Shown one piece after another: positions 15,999 through 25,247 of a stretch of 32,079 nt of DNA. Position 1 is the first letter of the stretch, and each line of letters starts with the position of its first letter. Under the pieces are notes generated by a model. The model searched no databases and was not told where the DNA came from. It worked only from the letters and a program-made list of their open reading frames with translations. Origin of the DNA: Phycisphaerales bacterium (GTDB taxonomy: Bacteria; Planctomycetota; Phycisphaerae; Phycisphaerales; UBA1924); NCBI GenBank assembly GCA_029260535.1, contig JAJDDA010000253.1:1-32079 (forward strand). The letters run 5' to 3'. The position numbers were made by a program, and so were the translations under genes.

Positions 15999-16646
15999 AT
16001 GCGTCTCAAATTCATCGATTCCATCGCGCCGCTTGCATCGCTGGCGCTCGTCTCGCTGGCCGTCGCCGGCGCTTCGGTCAATTCCGACTTGCTTGATCCG
16101 GCTACCGAATCACCGGGGCTTGCGGTGGGTGACGCGGCTCCCGATGTTGCTCTCGTGACCCCCGAAGGCGAAGAGATCGACCTGTCGGGGCTTTACGCCG
16201 ATGGCCCGCTGGTCGTGACGTTCTACCGCGGCGGCTGGTGCCCCTACTGCAACATGGCCCTCAAGGAATGGGCAGGGCGCTTCGACGACCTGACCGCGGC
16301 CGGCGGGCAGTTCATCGCGATCACCCCAGAGAAACCCGAGGATGCGCAGGCGACGATCGAGAAGGCGAACGCCGGGTACCGGGTCTTCATCGATCCCGAA
16401 GGCGACGTGGGCAAGGCGTTCCGGGTGCAGTTCGAGGTCGACGCCGAAACCAGGAAGGCGTACAAAAATTACGGTATCGATCTGGAGAAAGCCAACGCCA
16501 ACGGCCTCTGGGAGCTCCCGGCGCCTGCGACCTTCGTGATCGATACCAAGGGCGTGATCCGGTGGGTCCACGCGGAGTGGGATTACCGCGCCGACCATCG
16601 CGCTGAGCCCGACGAGGTCATCGCGGCGGTCCGCGACCTCGACTGA
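15999..16646 (+). CDS. Secreted peroxiredoxin-like (AhpC/TSA, thioredoxin-fold) protein
   Basis: 215 residues from the ATG at 15999, which has GGAG nine bases upstream; an in-frame ATG at 15936 would bury the signal peptide. Residues 1-26 form a signal peptide ([18 protein letters not shown]). The domain starts [17 protein letters not shown], and the active site is [14 protein letters not shown] with C81 and C84. The CxxC sits where the peroxidatic cysteine of AhpC-like proteins is expected, typical of the peroxiredoxin-like group with a WCPYC motif. [15 protein letters not shown] is the conserved strand with the cis-proline. It probably reduces peroxides or protein disulfides in the periplasm; the reductant is unknown. 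The gene lies between hutH and hutU and is followed by a terminator-like hairpin. Confidence 0.85.
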   Translation: MRLKFIDSIAPLASLALVSLAVAGASVNSDLLDPATESPGLAVGDAAPDVALVTPEGEEIDLSGLYADGPLVVTFYRGGWCPYCNMALKEWAGRFDDLTAAGGQFIAITPEKPEDAQATIEKANAGYRVFIDPEGDVGKAFRVQFEVDAETRKAYKNYGIDLEKANANGLWELPAPATFVIDTKGVIRWVHAEWDYRADHRAEPDEVIAAVRDLD

Positions 16647-16671
16647 TCGAGCCTGAGAAATCTTCCATTCC

Positions 16672-16708
16672 AAACCACCGCCTTGAGGTATCATGGTGGT
16701 GGTTTTTT
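16672..16708 (+). terminator. Rho-independent terminator-like hairpin before hutU
   Basis: AAACCACCGCC (16672-16682) pairs with GGTGGTGGTTT (16695-16705), an 11-bp stem with one G-U pair and a 12-base loop, followed by a run of T. It would end transcription of the peroxiredoxin-like gene. The loop contains TATCAT (16689-16694), a good -10 hexamer, so the same stretch could also house the hutU promoter. The hutU ribosome-binding site GGAGG begins four bases after the T run. Confidence 0.65.
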
Positions 16709-16723
16709 CATGGAGGATTCCCG

Positions 16724-18412
<1,689 letters not shown>

Positions 18413-18551
18413 CGGTTAGCCGGGCGGTGCTGACGACGATGTTGGTTTTCGGAATCAACGGGCAGATATCGGCCTGCCATCAGTGGCAAGGCCCCGGAAC
18501 CACGGCACAGTTCTCCTGACGAGCCATTGCGCGCTCGCCGGGAGAGAACCA

Positions 18552-19703
18552 ATGCCGAAATCGAAAATTGCTATCTGTCTTTCTGCGATCGCGTGTTGCG
18601 GCGCCGGTGCTCTGAGCGCCATCGCCGACACCGCCGGCGAGGAACCTCAAGAGATCCGGATCGATTTCGAGGGATTCGCCGAACTGACACCGATCGGGGA
18701 TCAGTACGCGCACCTCGGTGTGACGTTCGAACTCGGCGGGACAACCATGCTTCCGGTCATCGCGACCGAGGGTGCGCCTTCGGTCGCGTTCGCAGGCTAC
18801 GACGGCTCGCTGGACACGCCGTTCGTTTCCGGGTTCTCCGGTCTGACCGACCCTCCCGGGCAGACGGTGATCGAGAGCAACGACATGGTGATCCGGTTCG
18901 CGAAGCCCGCGAAGATTGTCCGGATCTGGGTCCTGGATATCGACGGCGGCGCCCAGACCTACTGGACGGACAAGTGCCTCGTCGCGGGCGCGGACACCAA
19001 CGACATCATCATCGACTGGATGACCCTCGACGCGGATGATCCGGGGACCGGCGATCTGGCGCACACGCTCTTCGAGCTGATCGCGCCCGAGGGCAGCACC
19101 GGGTTTGCCAAGGTCGCTATCGATGTCTCAGCAGATATGGGGTACGCGATCGACGATCTGAGTTTCGTTCTGATGCCGGATGCGCCAGAGGAAGGCCCCG
19201 AGGAGGGACCGGAAGAAGGCCCTGAGGAAGGTCCTGAAGAAGGCCCCGGCGGACCGATCATCCCCGACGACAACCCGTTGTTCTACGAGATCGAGCAGGC
19301 GATACCGATCGATCCGTACGCGATCGATATTCGCGGAGGCATGGCCTACCTGACCGACGAGCCGGACGGCGGCGAGGTGTTCGCGATCGTTCCGGTCAGC
19401 CCGACCGGCGAAATCGAGGTTGACCCTTCGGTCCTCCCGTGCGGGCAGCCGATCTACTGGAGTTACGTCGGTATCGGCCCCCGTGGGAACACGATCCGGT
19501 TCGGCTCGCGTCTTGAGACGATCACGCGGAGCCCCTTCGCGGACATCACAGTGGACGGAACGGTGGACACCGCGGACCTGGGTGTGATGATCCAGGCCTT
19601 CGGTGCGAGCAACCCAACCGGGGATCTCAACGCGGACGGGATTGTGGACACCGCGGACCTGGGGCTGCTCATCGGCGCTTTCGGGACGACCTGCCACGAG
19701 TGA
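18552..19703 (+). CDS. Secreted protein with C-terminal dockerin-like repeat pair
   Basis: 383 residues from the ATG at 18552, with GGAG seven bases upstream; the open frame before it is not used. Residues 1-25 form a signal peptide (IAICLSAIACCGAGALSAIA). The first domain (about 30-208) is all-beta and opens IDFEGFAELTPIGDQY, a pattern seen in lectin-like or PEP-CTERM-type surface proteins. An acidic linker of five EEGP repeats follows (19188-19247), then a second small domain. The C-terminus has two EF-hand-like repeats, DGTVDTADLGVMIQAFG and DGIVDTADLGLLIGAFG, as in type I dockerins, with Ca-binding D/N positions. Such ends are common on planctomycete extracellular proteins. No catalytic motif is seen. 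It lies between hutU and hutG with no evident link to histidine use. Confidence 0.8.
   Translation: MPKSKIAICLSAIACCGAGALSAIADTAGEEPQEIRIDFEGFAELTPIGDQYAHLGVTFELGGTTMLPVIATEGAPSVAFAGYDGSLDTPFVSGFSGLTDPPGQTVIESNDMVIRFAKPAKIVRIWVLDIDGGAQTYWTDKCLVAGADTNDIIIDWMTLDADDPGTGDLAHTLFELIAPEGSTGFAKVAIDVSADMGYAIDDLSFVLMPDAPEEGPEEGPEEGPEEGPEEGPGGPIIPDDNPLFYEIEQAIPIDPYAIDIRGGMAYLTDEPDGGEVFAIVPVSPTGEIEVDPSVLPCGQPIYWSYVGIGPRGNTIRFGSRLETITRSPFADITVDGTVDTADLGVMIQAFGASNPTGDLNADGIVDTADLGLLIGAFGTTCHE
19563..19663 (+). repeat. 20-bp direct repeat encoding the two dockerin-like motifs
   Basis: The 20-base sequence at 19563-19582 recurs exactly at 19644-19663, an 81-base (27-codon) period. It encodes VDTADLG in both Ca-binding repeats, while the bases between have diverged. 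The identity at DNA level suggests a fairly recent duplication or gene conversion within the domain. Confidence 0.8.
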
Positions 19704-19724
19704 TCCCGGTTCGCTTCTCGAGTC

Positions 19725-19741
19725 TGTGATACTGTGTCGGT
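19725..19741 (+). promoter_or_regulatory. Candidate extended -10 promoter before hutG
   Basis: TGT-GATACT (19725-19733) is an extended -10 motif, and it ends eight bases before the hutG ATG. No Shine-Dalgarno sequence is visible, and no good -35 is found at normal spacing. If used, the transcript would be leaderless, like the proposal for hutH. Confidence 0.35.
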
Positions 19742-20689
19742 ATGGGCCGCACAATCCCGAACACAATCGCCCCCGACTGGCCGAGCATCGCTGCGGACCG
19801 GTTCGCGCAGACGTTCCTGCTCGATGACGGCGCGACCGGCGATGTCGCGCTGCTTGGGCTCCCCAGCGAGATCGGTGTCAAGCTGAATCACGGCAGACCC
19901 GGCGCGGCGCTCGGTCCCTCGGCGTTCCGCGCGGCGCTCGCTCGGCTCGGGACAACCTACGACGCGGCAAGGCGCAGACCCCTGACCGTCCGCGTCGTCG
20001 ATGCCGGGGATGTCGAAACCGCGCCAGGCGATGACGAAGCCGCGCTGCACGAAACACACGAACGCATCACGAGCGCCGTCGCGACGATCCACGAGCGGGG
20101 CATGATCCCGGTCTGCATCGGTGGCGGGCACGACCTGACGTACCCATCGGTCAGGGCCTTGTCGGCGAGCGTCGGCGGTCCGGTCGGCGGGATCAACTTC
20201 GACTCCCATCTCGATGTCCGCGATTCGGTCGGCTCGGGCATGCCTTTCAGACGGTTGATCGTCGAGGGGTTCCTCGATCCCGCGCGGCATGTCACGCTGG
20301 GCGTCGGGCGATTCACCAACAGCAGGGAGCATGTCGAGTGGCTCACGCACCAGGGCGGGATCCTGATCAACGCGGATGAGGCGATGACCAGAGCGGACGC
20401 GGCCTCGTTCGCGCTGAGTTCGTCGATGCGCGGTGGCGCTGGCTTTGTCTCGATCGACCTCGACGGGATCGATTCCTCCCAGGCGCCCGGCGTCAGCAGC
20501 CCCAACCCGATGGGGATGACCGCGATGCAGGCGAATCAGCTCGCGGTCCTCGCGGGGAGGCACCCCGCGGTGCGGCACTTCGACATCATGGAATTATCAC
20601 CGCCACACGATGTGGATGGCAGAACCGCCAAAGTCGCGGCGAAGCTGTTCCTCAGTTTCGTCGCCGGGTTGCAGGAGCGGGCGTCTTGA
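19742..20689 (+). CDS. hutG: Formiminoglutamase (arginase/ureohydrolase family)
   Basis: 315 residues. The di-manganese site of ureohydrolases is visible: H130 in IGGGHDLTYPS, D154-x-H156-x-D158 in NFDSHLDVRD, and the second D-x-D in SIDLDGIDSSQAPGVS. Most family members have Ala in the DAH motif; here it is DSH. The enzyme hydrolyses N-formimino-L-glutamate to L-glutamate and formamide, the last step of the three-step lower Hut branch. The neighbouring hutI and the PGVSxPNP pattern make formiminoglutamase more likely than agmatinase or arginase. No deiminase (hutF) is seen, so the direct formamide-producing route is inferred. Its TGA overlaps the TTG start of hutI by three bases inside TTGA, pointing to translational coupling. 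Confidence 0.92.
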   Translation: MGRTIPNTIAPDWPSIAADRFAQTFLLDDGATGDVALLGLPSEIGVKLNHGRPGAALGPSAFRAALARLGTTYDAARRRPLTVRVVDAGDVETAPGDDEAALHETHERITSAVATIHERGMIPVCIGGGHDLTYPSVRALSASVGGPVGGINFDSHLDVRDSVGSGMPFRRLIVEGFLDPARHVTLGVGRFTNSREHVEWLTHQGGILINADEAMTRADAASFALSSSMRGGAGFVSIDLDGIDSSQAPGVSSPNPMGMTAMQANQLAVLAGRHPAVRHFDIMELSPPHDVDGRTAKVAAKLFLSFVAGLQERAS

Positions 20690-21906
20690 ATTCGCTCCTG
20701 ATCCGCAACGCCCGGTTGGTCACGCTCAACGATGGCGATCTCCCCAGAAGAGGCGCCGCGATGCGCGAGCTTGGCATCGTGCCGAAGGGTGATGTGCTCA
20801 TCGAGAACGGTTCGATCGCGGAGATCGGCGCCGGGCTCAGCGCGCCGAACGGCGCGACGGTCATCGAAGCGGAGGGCCGGGTGTGCATGCCGGGGTTTGT
20901 CGATGCGCACACGCACGCCATCTGGGCGGGTGATCGTCTCGATGAGGTCGATCTCAAGCAGCGGGGCGCCTCCTATTTGGACATCCTCAAAGCGGGTGGC
21001 GGGATCATGTCGACGGTCCGCGCTGTCCGCGCCGCGTCGCAAGGCGAGCTTGCGGCGGGATTGCGCAAGCGATTGGGTTGGGCACTTCAAGAAGGCACGA
21101 CCACCATCGAGGTCAAATCGGGGTACGGGCTGACGACCGCGGACGAGCTCAAGTCGCTCCGGGCGATCGTTGATGCGTCCGGCTCATTCCCGGGGACGGT
21201 CATCCCGACGGCGCTGATCGCGCACGCGATCGACCCTGAGCAACCCAATTTCATCGAGACAACGATCAACGAGACTCTCCCTGCGGTCCATGAAGCGTTC
21301 CCGGAGATCGCCATCGACGCGTACTGCGAGCAGGGCGCGTGGTCGCTCGATGATTGCCGGAGGCTGTTCGAGGCCGCAACGGCGCTGGGGCATCCGCTCC
21401 GTGTGCACGCGGACCAGTTCAACGCATTGGGCATGATCGAGCTGGCGATCGAGATGGGGTTCGTCAGTGTTGATCATCTCGAAGCGACGGGCGCCGAGTC
21501 GCTCGCTCGATTGGCGTCGTCGTCAACCTTCGGCGTGATGCTCCCGTGCTCCGGATTTCAGGTGGACGATCGGTACGCCGATGGGCGGGCCTTCATCGAT
21601 GCCGGCGGCGCGCTGGTCATCGCGTCCAACTGCAACCCGGGGTCGTCGCCCACCTCCTCAATCCCGCTGACGATCGCGCTGGCGACGCGAAAATCAGGCG
21701 TGACCACCGCCGAGGCGATCTGTGCCTGCACCGCCAACGCCGCGGCGTTGCTGGGGCTGGTTGACCGAGGGACAATCGCGAAGGGGCAGCGTGCGGACCT
21801 GCTCCTGCTCCGGCACGAGGACGAACGGATGCTGGGCTACGAGTTCGGCGGCGACCCGGTCGACTGCGTGATCTGCGAAGGGCGGGTCGTCCGATCGCTG
21901 CCCTGA
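20686..21906 (+). CDS. hutI: Imidazolonepropionase
   Basis: 406 residues from a TTG start at 20686 that overlaps the hutG stop (TTGA). GGAG lies eight bases upstream, and residues LLIRNARLVTL right after the start match the family's N-terminal beta sandwich, which supports TTG as the true start. The amidohydrolase metal site is visible: GFVDAHTHAIWAGDR with H75 and H77, then HADQFNALG and VDHLEATG. ASNCNPGSSPTSSIPL is the conserved segment near the last metal ligand. The enzyme hydrolyses 4-imidazolone-5-propionate to N-formimino-L-glutamate in the cytoplasm, feeding HutG. Confidence 0.95.
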   Translation: MNSLLIRNARLVTLNDGDLPRRGAAMRELGIVPKGDVLIENGSIAEIGAGLSAPNGATVIEAEGRVCMPGFVDAHTHAIWAGDRLDEVDLKQRGASYLDILKAGGGIMSTVRAVRAASQGELAAGLRKRLGWALQEGTTTIEVKSGYGLTTADELKSLRAIVDASGSFPGTVIPTALIAHAIDPEQPNFIETTINETLPAVHEAFPEIAIDAYCEQGAWSLDDCRRLFEAATALGHPLRVHADQFNALGMIELAIEMGFVSVDHLEATGAESLARLASSSTFGVMLPCSGFQVDDRYADGRAFIDAGGALVIASNCNPGSSPTSSIPLTIALATRKSGVTTAEAICACTANAAALLGLVDRGTIAKGQRADLLLLRHEDERMLGYEFGGDPVDCVICEGRVVRSLP

Positions 21907-21917
21907 ATGGGCGCGGC

Positions 21918-21931
21918 TATGATCCCGACCT
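21918..21931 (+). promoter_or_regulatory. Candidate -10 element directly before map
   Basis: TATGAT (21918-21923) matches five of six -10 consensus bases and ends eight bases before the ATG at 21932. There is no ribosome-binding site in the gap, and no convincing -35 at 17 bases. A leaderless transcript is possible. Confidence 0.35.
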
Positions 21932-22753
21932 ATGTCCACACCACTCGTTACCAAAGACGCCGACATCGAAACCGCCGCCCACGCCGCCCAGTGCGTCGTT
22001 GAGACGCACCACCGCCTCGCGGGATGGCTCAAGAGCGGTGTGACGCTGGCGCAGATCGACACCTATGTCGCACAGCAGCTCGCGGACCTGAAGTGCAAGT
22101 CGTGCTTCCTGGGGTACAAGGCCGGCGGCTCACCAGCGTTCCCGAGCCACGCCTGCCTCTCGCCCAACACCTGCATCGTCCACGGCACCGCCGGGTTCTA
22201 CACCGAGCCGATGAAGCCGGGCGACATCCTCTCGATCGACCTTGGGGTGACCTACCACGGATGGATCGGCGACGCCGCGTGGACGTACGCGTTCGAGCAC
22301 GCGAGCGACGAGGCGCTGCGTCTGATGAAGTGCGGGCGCGAGTCGATCGCGCTGGGTGTTGCTCAACTGCGCCCCGAGAACACGTACATCGAGTTCGCGC
22401 GAGCAGTGCAGGAGTGTGTCGAGGGCGACTACGGGTACCACTGCGTCCGGGGGCTCGGCGGGCACGGCATCGGGCGCAAGCTCCACCAGCCGCCGTTCGT
22501 CGCGAACAACGTACCGACACATCCCGGTGAGTGGCCGGACGCGTACACCAAGTGCAAGCCTGGGACGCTCGTCGCGGTCGAGCCGATGATCGCGGTCGGG
22601 ACGGCGCAGATCGCGCAGAACGGAAAAGAATGGCCGATCTTCACCGCCGATGATTCGCTGAGCGTGCATTACGAGCACGACGTGCTGATCACCGATGGCG
22701 ACCCGCGCGTGCTGACCGCCGGTCTTGAAGAACTGCCCGACATCGTCGGTTGA
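21932..22753 (+). CDS. map: Methionine aminopeptidase, type I
   Basis: 273 residues. The pita-bread fold ligands are in order: D in ILSIDLGVTYHGW, D in IGDAAWTYAF, H in GLGGHGIGRKLHQPP, E in LVAVEPMIAVG and E in SVHYEHDVLIT. The enzyme removes the N-terminal methionine from nascent proteins when the second residue is small. It starts at 21932, 25 bases after the hutI stop, on the same strand, and is probably transcribed both by read-through and from its own -10 element. The usual neighbours of map (secY, infA, ribosomal proteins) are absent. An unusual cysteine-rich segment (KCKSCFLGYK, then SPNTCIVHG) is at about residues 52-80; the later cysteine is common in type I enzymes. Confidence 0.94.
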   Translation: MSTPLVTKDADIETAAHAAQCVVETHHRLAGWLKSGVTLAQIDTYVAQQLADLKCKSCFLGYKAGGSPAFPSHACLSPNTCIVHGTAGFYTEPMKPGDILSIDLGVTYHGWIGDAAWTYAFEHASDEALRLMKCGRESIALGVAQLRPENTYIEFARAVQECVEGDYGYHCVRGLGGHGIGRKLHQPPFVANNVPTHPGEWPDAYTKCKPGTLVAVEPMIAVGTAQIAQNGKEWPIFTADDSLSVHYEHDVLITDGDPRVLTAGLEELPDIVG

Positions 22754-22766
22754 GCATCTGCAAATT

Positions 22767-23747
22767 TTATTCGGGGAGCATCACGCCGTGGGGGTCTTCG
22801 ACTTTCGAGCCCTCGCTGGTGGTCACCGTGTGGTGGAAGCCGGGGCGGATGGCGCAGCTTGCCCAATCACCGGTCGGGGTCATCGCGAGCATCGCGACCT
22901 GATGATCCTGTACGAGCGTGAACCGGTCGATGATCCGCTGGAGGGTTTCGCGGATCGCTTCGAGTGGCGATGCGCCGCGACGCATGAGCTCGACCACAAG
23001 GAACGAACCGCACACGCCGCTGATCAGTTCGCCGGTGCCTGTCGCGCACGCGGCGCCGGCGGTCTGATCGACGTAGAGCCCCTGACCGATGATCGGTGAA
23101 TCGCCGACGCGCCCTGGGACCTTGAACGCCATCCCGCTCGTCGAGCACGCACCGGCGATCTTGCCGTGCGTGTCGAGCACCAGCACGCCGACGGTGTCGT
23201 GCGAGCCATCGGGTCCATCGCCAGCGAAAACGCCTCCGGGGGCCCCGACCTTGCTGTCCATCTCTTCGACATTCATCGGGGGGAGCCAGCCCTGGTATTT
23301 CTCGCGGTTGATGTTCGAGGGATCGTGCCGCCACGTCTGCCACTCGCGCTGTGCATCAGGGGTAAGCAGCGCCCTTTCAACGAACCCTTCGCGCGTTGCG
23401 AAGTCGTCCGCCTCGTCGCCTGCGAGGGTGATGTGGATGGTCGTGTCCATCACGCGCCGCGCGATCGCGGCGGGGTTGGGGTGCCGCTGCACGTTGCAGA
23501 CGGCGCCGCAGCGGTCGGGGTTTTCCATGACGCAGGCGTCGAGCGACACCCGGCCCTCGGCGTCGGGGAGCCCCCCCACACCGACCGAGTGGATCGTCGG
23601 GTCGTCCTCGATCACGGTGACGGCGCCGATCGCGGCGTCGAGCGCCTCACCACCGGCGAGCAGCAGCGGCATCGCGGCATCGGCGCCGACCGGCGCGAAG
23701 GACCACGTGGAAAGGATCAGCGGGTTGTTGGTCTGTTGTTTCGTCAT
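22767..23747 (-). CDS. N(4)-(beta-N-acetylglucosaminyl)-L-asparaginase-type Ntn hydrolase
   Basis: 326 residues, family T2. The autocleavage and catalytic site is GSHDTVGVLVLD: cleavage between D184 and T185 would free T185 as the N-terminal nucleophile. Substrate-loop residues VPGRVGDSPI and the GAACATGTGE segment match glycosylasparaginases more closely than isoaspartyl peptidases or plant-type asparaginases. It would cleave the GlcNAc-Asn bond of glycosylated asparagine or a related amide. The well-studied bacterial enzymes carry a signal peptide; this one starts MTKQQTNNPLIL with none visible, suggesting a cytoplasmic protein acting on imported substrate. The ATG overlaps the stop of the upstream SpoIIE phosphatase (ATGA). 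It converges with map, leaving 13 bases between the stops. Confidence 0.88.
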   Translation of the reverse strand: MTKQQTNNPLILSTWSFAPVGADAAMPLLLAGGEALDAAIGAVTVIEDDPTIHSVGVGGLPDAEGRVSLDACVMENPDRCGAVCNVQRHPNPAAIARRVMDTTIHITLAGDEADDFATREGFVERALLTPDAQREWQTWRHDPSNINREKYQGWLPPMNVEEMDSKVGAPGGVFAGDGPDGSHDTVGVLVLDTHGKIAGACSTSGMAFKVPGRVGDSPIIGQGLYVDQTAGAACATGTGELISGVCGSFLVVELMRRGASPLEAIRETLQRIIDRFTLVQDHQVAMLAMTPTGDWASCAIRPGFHHTVTTSEGSKVEDPHGVMLPE

Positions 23748-25195
23748 ACGGCCGAGAGCGTATCCGATCGCTGCGGCGTGGGTTGATTGATCGGCCGGCG
23801 GATCTCAACGATCAGCGTGTCGTCCTGGATCGGACCGTGCCGATGGGCATCGACCGCCTCAAGAACCACCCTCCCCAGATTCTCCTGCACATCCTTGCTG
23901 CTGCTCGCAACGACGCGCCGGATCCCTTCGATGCACAGCATCCGACCAGTGGAATTGATCACCTCGTTCGCCCCGTCGGTGTACGCGACGAGCGCATCGC
24001 CCGGCTCGAACCGCACGGACCGCTGTCCCGGCGCGAAGACATCGTCGTGGACCACGCCCGGCATGAAGGTCGTCGAATCGAGTTGATCCACCCGGCCGTC
24101 GATCGTGCGGATAAACGCCGGGGGGTGTCCGCCGTTGGCGTACTCGAGCGTGCCCTCTCCCGGGTTGACCCGGAGGCACAGCGCGGTTGCAAAGACGCTG
24201 TGCTCCGCCATCGTGAGATAGACGTACCGGTTGATGGCGTCGAGCGCCTCACCGGGGTTGAGCGTGGGTTTCTCGCCGAAGAGGCGCTGCAGCTCGCCGT
24301 GAAGGCGGTTGACGGTCAGCGCCGCCGGGATGCCGTGCCCGGTGACATCGATGATCACCACGCTGAGCCCCTCGGCGCCTTCGCCCTGTCGGCGGTGCGT
24401 GTAGAGGAAATCGCCGCCGATCTGCCGCATCGGTTCGTAGAGGTAATCGAAGTGGACCGCCCCATCGACGATCGGCTTGGGGAAGAGCGCTTCATGGATG
24501 CGCTGCGCATCGGTCAGCTCACGCTTCATCTGCGTGTACCGGCCCCGGAGCATGCTGTAATGGAACCGCGAGTGGAATCGGCTCTGGCGCCACCAGGCGA
24601 TCCCCATCCCAGGGAGGAAGATCACGTTGGAGAGCACGATTCCCAGAATCACCATCAGGAACGATTCGTTTTTGAAGAGGAGCATGATGGCGTTCACCAC
24701 CAGCACCGGGAGTATCGGAACCAACGACTCCCTCGGTGTCCACGGGATGAACAGCGACGCGACGATGTGCAGCAGCATCACCTGCGTCAGCCACACCGGG
24801 AGCGATCCGATCGTGCTCGACGACTCCTTGAAGAAGGCATCGTTGAACAACGCGGTGACAACCTGTGCCGGGACGTAGAGCAGGAACGCGGTCGTGAGGA
24901 TCAGCCCGGTGATAATCCAGACCATCCGCCGTCTGGTCAGGATGGCTTTGCGCGACATCCCGTAGATGAAGGCGGCGCCGTACAGCGCCAAGTTGGTCGA
25001 TCGGACCACCAGTTTGATCCAGAACAACCGCCCGATGTCGGAAGGATCCACCGCTGCCCAGATCGTCTGCCAGAGCAGCAGGAACGCGAAGAACCCGGCG
25101 ATCAGACCGGTGAACCACAGCACCCGCCGCCGGAGGAAGACCTGCCGCGACGTCTCGTACTCGTTCCGAAAATCGGAAGTCAGGGTGCTCGTCAT
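23744..25195 (-). CDS. Membrane-bound SpoIIE-type PP2C phosphatase, second copy
   Basis: 483 residues from the ATG at 25195; this start aligns with the upstream paralogue (MTSTLTSDFRNEYE against MTRTVTAEFRDEFE). The N-terminal half (about 20-230) has six hydrophobic segments forming a membrane sensor-like region. A short charged linker (RGRYTQMKRELTDAQRIHEALFP) resembles the coiled connector of RsbU-type proteins. The C-terminal PP2C_SIG domain keeps the metal-binding motifs: IGGDFLY, IDVTGHG, YANGGHPP, YTDGANE and QDDTLIV. Such enzymes dephosphorylate anti-anti-sigma factors or similar partners in partner-switching. No anti-sigma or STAS gene is nearby, so the target is unknown. It ends with a proline-rich tail. 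Confidence 0.87.
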   Translation of the reverse strand: MTSTLTSDFRNEYETSRQVFLRRRVLWFTGLIAGFFAFLLLWQTIWAAVDPSDIGRLFWIKLVVRSTNLALYGAAFIYGMSRKAILTRRRMVWIITGLILTTAFLLYVPAQVVTALFNDAFFKESSSTIGSLPVWLTQVMLLHIVASLFIPWTPRESLVPILPVLVVNAIMLLFKNESFLMVILGIVLSNVIFLPGMGIAWWRQSRFHSRFHYSMLRGRYTQMKRELTDAQRIHEALFPKPIVDGAVHFDYLYEPMRQIGGDFLYTHRRQGEGAEGLSVVIIDVTGHGIPAALTVNRLHGELQRLFGEKPTLNPGEALDAINRYVYLTMAEHSVFATALCLRVNPGEGTLEYANGGHPPAFIRTIDGRVDQLDSTTFMPGVVHDDVFAPGQRSVRFEPGDALVAYTDGANEVINSTGRMLCIEGIRRVVASSSKDVQENLGRVVLEAVDAHRHGPIQDDTLIVEIRRPINQPTPQRSDTLSAV

Positions 25196-25247
25196 GCTGT
25201 TCGTTCCGGCGCCATTACTACCAAATCGTACAGAAGTCGAGCCCGGG

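Noticed and set aside
18441-18493. Two short stem-loops between hutU and the dockerin gene
   Set aside because: One 7-bp stem with a G-U pair and one 9-bp stem with a bulge, neither followed by T. They could end transcription in a Rho-dependent way, but the evidence is too weak to call a terminator.
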